A DNA stretch of 8,784 nucleotides from an uncultured Spirochaetia bacterium (GTDB taxonomy: Bacteria; Spirochaetota; UBA4802; JAGODF01). The DNA is taken from NCBI GenBank assembly GCA_937967705.1, contig CALCJG010000170.1, positions 1-8,784 of the forward strand, given 5' to 3'. Made by a program: the position numbers and the translations under genes. Below, in pieces: positions 6,290 through 8,784 of this stretch (positions are counted from its first letter, which is position 1; each line of letters begins with the position of its first letter). The notes under the pieces are model-generated. The model saw nothing but the letters and a program-made list of their open reading frames with translations, did not search any database and was not told where the DNA came from.

Positions 6290-8029
6290 TCAGCCGACCC
6301 GGATAAAGGATCGGTTGGGCCGGAGGGATGTATACGAAGTGTCGTAGAAAAACCGGTAGAACCTCTCAGCCTCCTCTTCAATGGTACCGGGAAGAAGGCC
6401 GGGATGAAGTGCCCGGGCGATATACTGCAGCCCCAGCACCCAGCGCAGACTGCCGAAATCCCAGAGGGGCGGCAGTCCGTATATTCTCCCGTTTCGCAGG
6501 GCGTCGCAGGCGAGCTCCTTCTCCTCGCAGTACCGGGTGAAGTCCGAAAGCGGGCAGGAGAGAAATCCCGAGATGAATATATACTCCGGATTGAAACCGC
6601 GGAATTCCTCCGGCATAATCGTGACCCCAGGCTTGCCCTCCCGGGTCAGCTCCTTGTTGACACATCGCCCCCCTGCCAGCTCCACCAGATTGGTTTCAAT
6701 CCTTTCCGCATTGAGGGCAAAGAGGGGATAGCCCATGGCATAATAAACCCTGGGACGCTCTGAGGGGAAAGGCGTCCCCCGGAAAACGGCCAGGACCTCG
6801 TTGATGTAGCGGACAAGCCCCCTTCCCCTTTCCTCCGTCCCCGTACGGGAGGCGAGAAACCCGATGACCTTTTCATAATTTGCCGGGACCTGCATCTCCT
6901 TATGAAATTTTTGGAGGTAATCGCCGTTGATCAGATCATACCAGAGGGAAGACAGTCTTTCCCGCTCCTTAACTCGAAGGCATTCCAGAATGGATTGAAT
7001 GATCTCCAGGGCCCTCGTGGTCCTGTACCCCCCGAAGAAACCCGATTCATGGTAGCCTGTCTCATGAAAATCACCCCGAATCGGAACGGCATGCCCGCAC
7101 CGGCACATCCCCTTCCCCTCCCACCTGAGGGTGCGCGCCCCCATGGGACCGAAAAATTCCCGGATAACCACGGCCTCTCCGCATTTTGGACAGAGTGTAT
7201 TGAGCCGGTCCGTTCCCGGCGAGTTGAAGAGATAGGTGTAGGGCAGGATTTCCCTTATCCGGTCGCAGAGTTGTTCCGATTCCCTGATGGACGGCTCATC
7301 CTCCATGTTGGCCTCCCCGAATGGCACGAACCGCATGATCTGGAAGGGGATATCCCGGGAAAGGGACGCCAGGCGCTTTGCGAGATTGATGACGTCTTCC
7401 TCCCGCCCCTTCATAAAAATCGCCGCCGCCTCCAGATGCACACCCCGCTTGTAGAGCAGCTCCAGGTTTCTGATGACCGGCGCCGAGCCATGCGCCCCGC
7501 ACGCACGATAGGCTTCGTCTCCGTACCCCTTGAATCCGAAATTGACGAAATCAAGATAAGGTGCAATCCTCTCCAGGGAGGCAGGGGTGAAATAGCCGTT
7601 GGTGGAGCATCCCACATAAAGCCCTCTCTCCCTGGCACACCGGGCCACGCGGACGAAGGTCGGCAGGGAAACCACGGGATCGTTTACACAGAAGACGATC
7701 CCCAGACACTGCTCCTGCTCTGCGCGGCTCACCACCGCATCGGGGGACATCTCCTTCAGTCCGGCGGAGATAGCTCCCGTGTCGCTGGTCAGGATCTCCG
7801 ATATGCAGCCCCCGCAGCGGAGGTTGCAGCCGACGGTGCTGATCTGAAGAAACTTACCTCGGGGTTCGAAATGGAGCGTGGGCATCGTCTCGATGCTTAT
7901 GGGGAAAACGTTCATGAACCTGTCGGGATAGGCCTCCACGATGACGCCGTCTTTTAGCCGGTACATGCGGCAGCGCCCGGTCTCATTCTCCCGGATTTCA
8001 CAGCCAATTTCGCAGATATCGCATTTCAT
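6290..8029 (-). CDS. Radical SAM protein (AmmeMemoRadiSam-like) fused to a binding-protein lobe
   Basis: This 579-residue cytoplasmic protein has three recognisable parts. Residues 3-20 hold a four-cysteine set (C3, C6, C10, C20) like that at the start of AmmeMemoRadiSam-type proteins. Residues ~60-270 are the radical SAM barrel, with the [4Fe-4S]/SAM motif C68-NLR-C72-GG-C75. Residues 280-311 (CPKC, then CRC: C280, C283, C309, C311) resemble the zinc-ribbon-like end of that family. After a helical linker (~335-380), residues ~385-579 resemble the linker helix and C-terminal lobe of periplasmic Fe/B12-type binding proteins, including VELAGG, FNPEYIFIS, NGRIYGLP and LWDFGS. The fusion sits in one open frame. 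ATG 8029 is preceded by AAGGAA at 5 bases and overlaps the methyltransferase stop by 4 bases, so the two are translationally coupled. It should perform a SAM-radical reaction on a ligand held by the C-terminal lobe; substrate and product are unknown. Confidence 0.9.
   Translation of the reverse strand: MKCDICEIGCEIRENETGRCRMYRLKDGVIVEAYPDRFMNVFPISIETMPTLHFEPRGKFLQISTVGCNLRCGGCISEILTSDTGAISAGLKEMSPDAVVSRAEQEQCLGIVFCVNDPVVSLPTFVRVARCARERGLYVGCSTNGYFTPASLERIAPYLDFVNFGFKGYGDEAYRACGAHGSAPVIRNLELLYKRGVHLEAAAIFMKGREEDVINLAKRLASLSRDIPFQIMRFVPFGEANMEDEPSIRESEQLCDRIREILPYTYLFNSPGTDRLNTLCPKCGEAVVIREFFGPMGARTLRWEGKGMCRCGHAVPIRGDFHETGYHESGFFGGYRTTRALEIIQSILECLRVKERERLSSLWYDLINGDYLQKFHKEMQVPANYEKVIGFLASRTGTEERGRGLVRYINEVLAVFRGTPFPSERPRVYYAMGYPLFALNAERIETNLVELAGGRCVNKELTREGKPGVTIMPEEFRGFNPEYIFISGFLSCPLSDFTRYCEEKELACDALRNGRIYGLPPLWDFGSLRWVLGLQYIARALHPGLLPGTIEEEAERFYRFFYDTSYTSLRPNRSFIRVG
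6293..6877 (-). other. Substrate-binding-protein-like domain inside the radical SAM gene
   Basis: Codons 385-579 of the radical SAM protein align by eye with residues ~169-358 of the lipoprotein at 2294. The pairs in order are YEKVIGF with IEKEIGF, TGTEERGR with FGAEERGR, LVELAGG with RLEIAGC, FNPEYIFIS with WNPDIIVID, NGRIYGLPPLWD with KKVFIQPAGVFIWD, and EAERFYRFF with EVQRFYREI. The N-terminal lobe of a normal binding protein has no counterpart, and there is no export signal. Cysteines at 456, 492, 501 and 508 lie in this part. Confidence 0.75.
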
Positions 8030-8676
8030 GATCGTTCCTTCTCTATAATGAACCAGATATTGGCATCGTCCCGGTATACCCTCCGTTTCCCCGCCGCTGA
8101 GGATTCCAGGGCCTGAGTCAGTCTCTCCAGGTTTTCCGGGCTCATCCTCTGGCCCACGGATCCCTTAAAATCCCCTCCCCGGGCGCTCATCTGTTCCATG
8201 ATCCGCTTCTTCAGATCCGGAGTCCCGAAGCCGCCCCCGATGTAAGCGCTGCCTCCGGGTTTCAGCACCCGCTGGACCTCGCTGAAAACCTCCCGGGGGG
8301 AATCCCAGAAGAAGATGGAACCGCGGCTCACCACGAGATCCAGGGACGAATCGACAAAGGGGAGACGGTGGACATCGCCGCGCACCAGGAGCACCGAGTC
8401 CCCCATGCCGGTGCTCAGGATGTTTTCCCGGGCGAACTCCTGGGCGTACGGATTAAAATCGTAGGAGATCGTGACGAAATGGCTCGCGGCCGAGAGCGCA
8501 AGGGCCAGGTGGGCCGGGCCGCTCCCAAGATCGAGACAGATCCCTTCATCGACGGCCGCCTGCCTCAGGATGTTTTCCGCCAGGACGGGATAAATCGGCG
8601 CAAATACCGTCCGGGCTATTTCGTCGAATTCTGCGGCTTTCTGCCTGTCGTGCTTATCCCCGTTTTTTTCCGTCAT
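8026..8676 (-). CDS. Class I SAM-dependent methyltransferase (UbiE/Methyltransf_11 type)
   Basis: This is a 216-residue soluble Rossmann-fold methyltransferase. Motif I is CLDLGSGPAHLAL (47-59). The acidic residue at the end of strand 2 is in SYDFN (71-75). RGDVHRLPF (99-107) fits the adenine-side motif, LDLVVSRGSIFFW (112-124) the strand 4 region, and RVLKPGGSAYIGGGFG (136-151) the post-motif. The short C-terminal part (about 155-216) would shape the acceptor site. I chose ATG 8676 because a GGGGGG tract lies 5 bases upstream; GTG 8679 is only 2 bases from it. The end overlaps the radical SAM start (ATGA), and the upstream gene stops 21 bases before, so it is a middle gene of the leftward operon. 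The acceptor is unknown; a small molecule or cofactor is more likely than RNA or protein judging by size, which is inference. Confidence 0.9.
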   Translation of the reverse strand: MTEKNGDKHDRQKAAEFDEIARTVFAPIYPVLAENILRQAAVDEGICLDLGSGPAHLALALSAASHFVTISYDFNPYAQEFARENILSTGMGDSVLLVRGDVHRLPFVDSSLDLVVSRGSIFFWDSPREVFSEVQRVLKPGGSAYIGGGFGTPDLKKRIMEQMSARGGDFKGSVGQRMSPENLERLTQALESSAAGKRRVYRDDANIWFIIEKERS

Positions 8677-8697
8677 CACATCCCCCCTATTTCCTCA

Positions 8698-8784
8698 TTA
8701 TTTGGCCGAACCCAGCTTTTTCCCGATATAGATCAGGCCGAGGAATTTTTCTTCATGGTTAAATACGGAATGACCGAGATGCAG
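8698..8784 (-). CDS. C-terminal fragment of an unknown protein, possibly nitroreductase family
   Basis: The minus-strand frame from the right edge to TAA (8698-8700) is open for 28 codons and ends EEKFLGLIYIGKKLGSAK. Good third-position bias and a stop 21 bases before the next gene of the operon suggest a real gene cut by the window edge. The pattern EKFLGLIYIG resembles the C-terminal EKLxGFLYLG segment of YdjA-like flavin nitroreductases, but this is a short resemblance recalled without a search. That it is coding is likely; the family is tentative. Confidence 0.5.
   Translation of the reverse strand: MHLGHSVFNHEEKFLGLIYIGKKLGSAK

Noticed and set aside
6902..7957. 351-codon open frame on the + strand opposite the radical SAM gene
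   Set aside because: It is a shadow of a gene with clear family motifs; its translation is rich in Pro, Arg, Gly and His with no domain pattern.

Overview
The window looks like chromosomal DNA from a fairly GC-rich anaerobic Gram-negative bacterium. A Desulfobacterota/'deltaproteobacterial' or syntrophic lineage would fit the gene types: an AmmeMemoRadiSam-like radical SAM enzyme, a DUF364 protein, a FecCD-type importer and a six-helix chemoreceptor. This is inference from gene content and codon use; there is no rRNA or other marker gene. No tRNA, CRISPR array, insertion sequence or phage gene is visible.

Layout: (1) At the left edge, about 1-129, a short + strand frame with coding-like codon use ends at 129 but is broken by TAG at 16-18. 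(2) A leftward methyl-accepting chemotaxis protein gene (208-2106) has a good sigma70 promoter and Shine-Dalgarno. (3) A divergent control region (2107-2293) holds a GC-rich inverted repeat. (4) A rightward four-gene operon (2294-6242) encodes a lipoprotein substrate-binding protein, a FecCD permease, a FecE/BtuD-like ATPase and a DUF364/DUF4213 protein of the putative heavy-metal-chelation family. (5) A 47-base convergent gap contains a hairpin. (6) A leftward operon (6290-8784) encodes, in transcription order, the C-terminus of an unknown protein (possibly a nitroreductase), a class I SAM methyltransferase and a 579-residue radical SAM protein.

The most striking observation is that the last ~195 residues of the cytoplasmic radical SAM protein resemble the second half (linker helix plus C-terminal lobe) of the lipoprotein binding protein encoded 3 kb away. 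Matching blocks occur in the same order along the whole stretch. An importer binding protein and an intracellular radical enzyme in one neighbourhood therefore seem to share a ligand-binding module. The working model, which is inference, is that the ABC system imports a metal complex (metallophore, corrinoid-like or other metal chelate), DUF364 handles the metal or chelate, and the radical SAM enzyme recognises the same ligand through its C-terminal lobe and modifies or processes it with the methyltransferase and perhaps a flavin reductase. The ligand cannot be read from the sequence.
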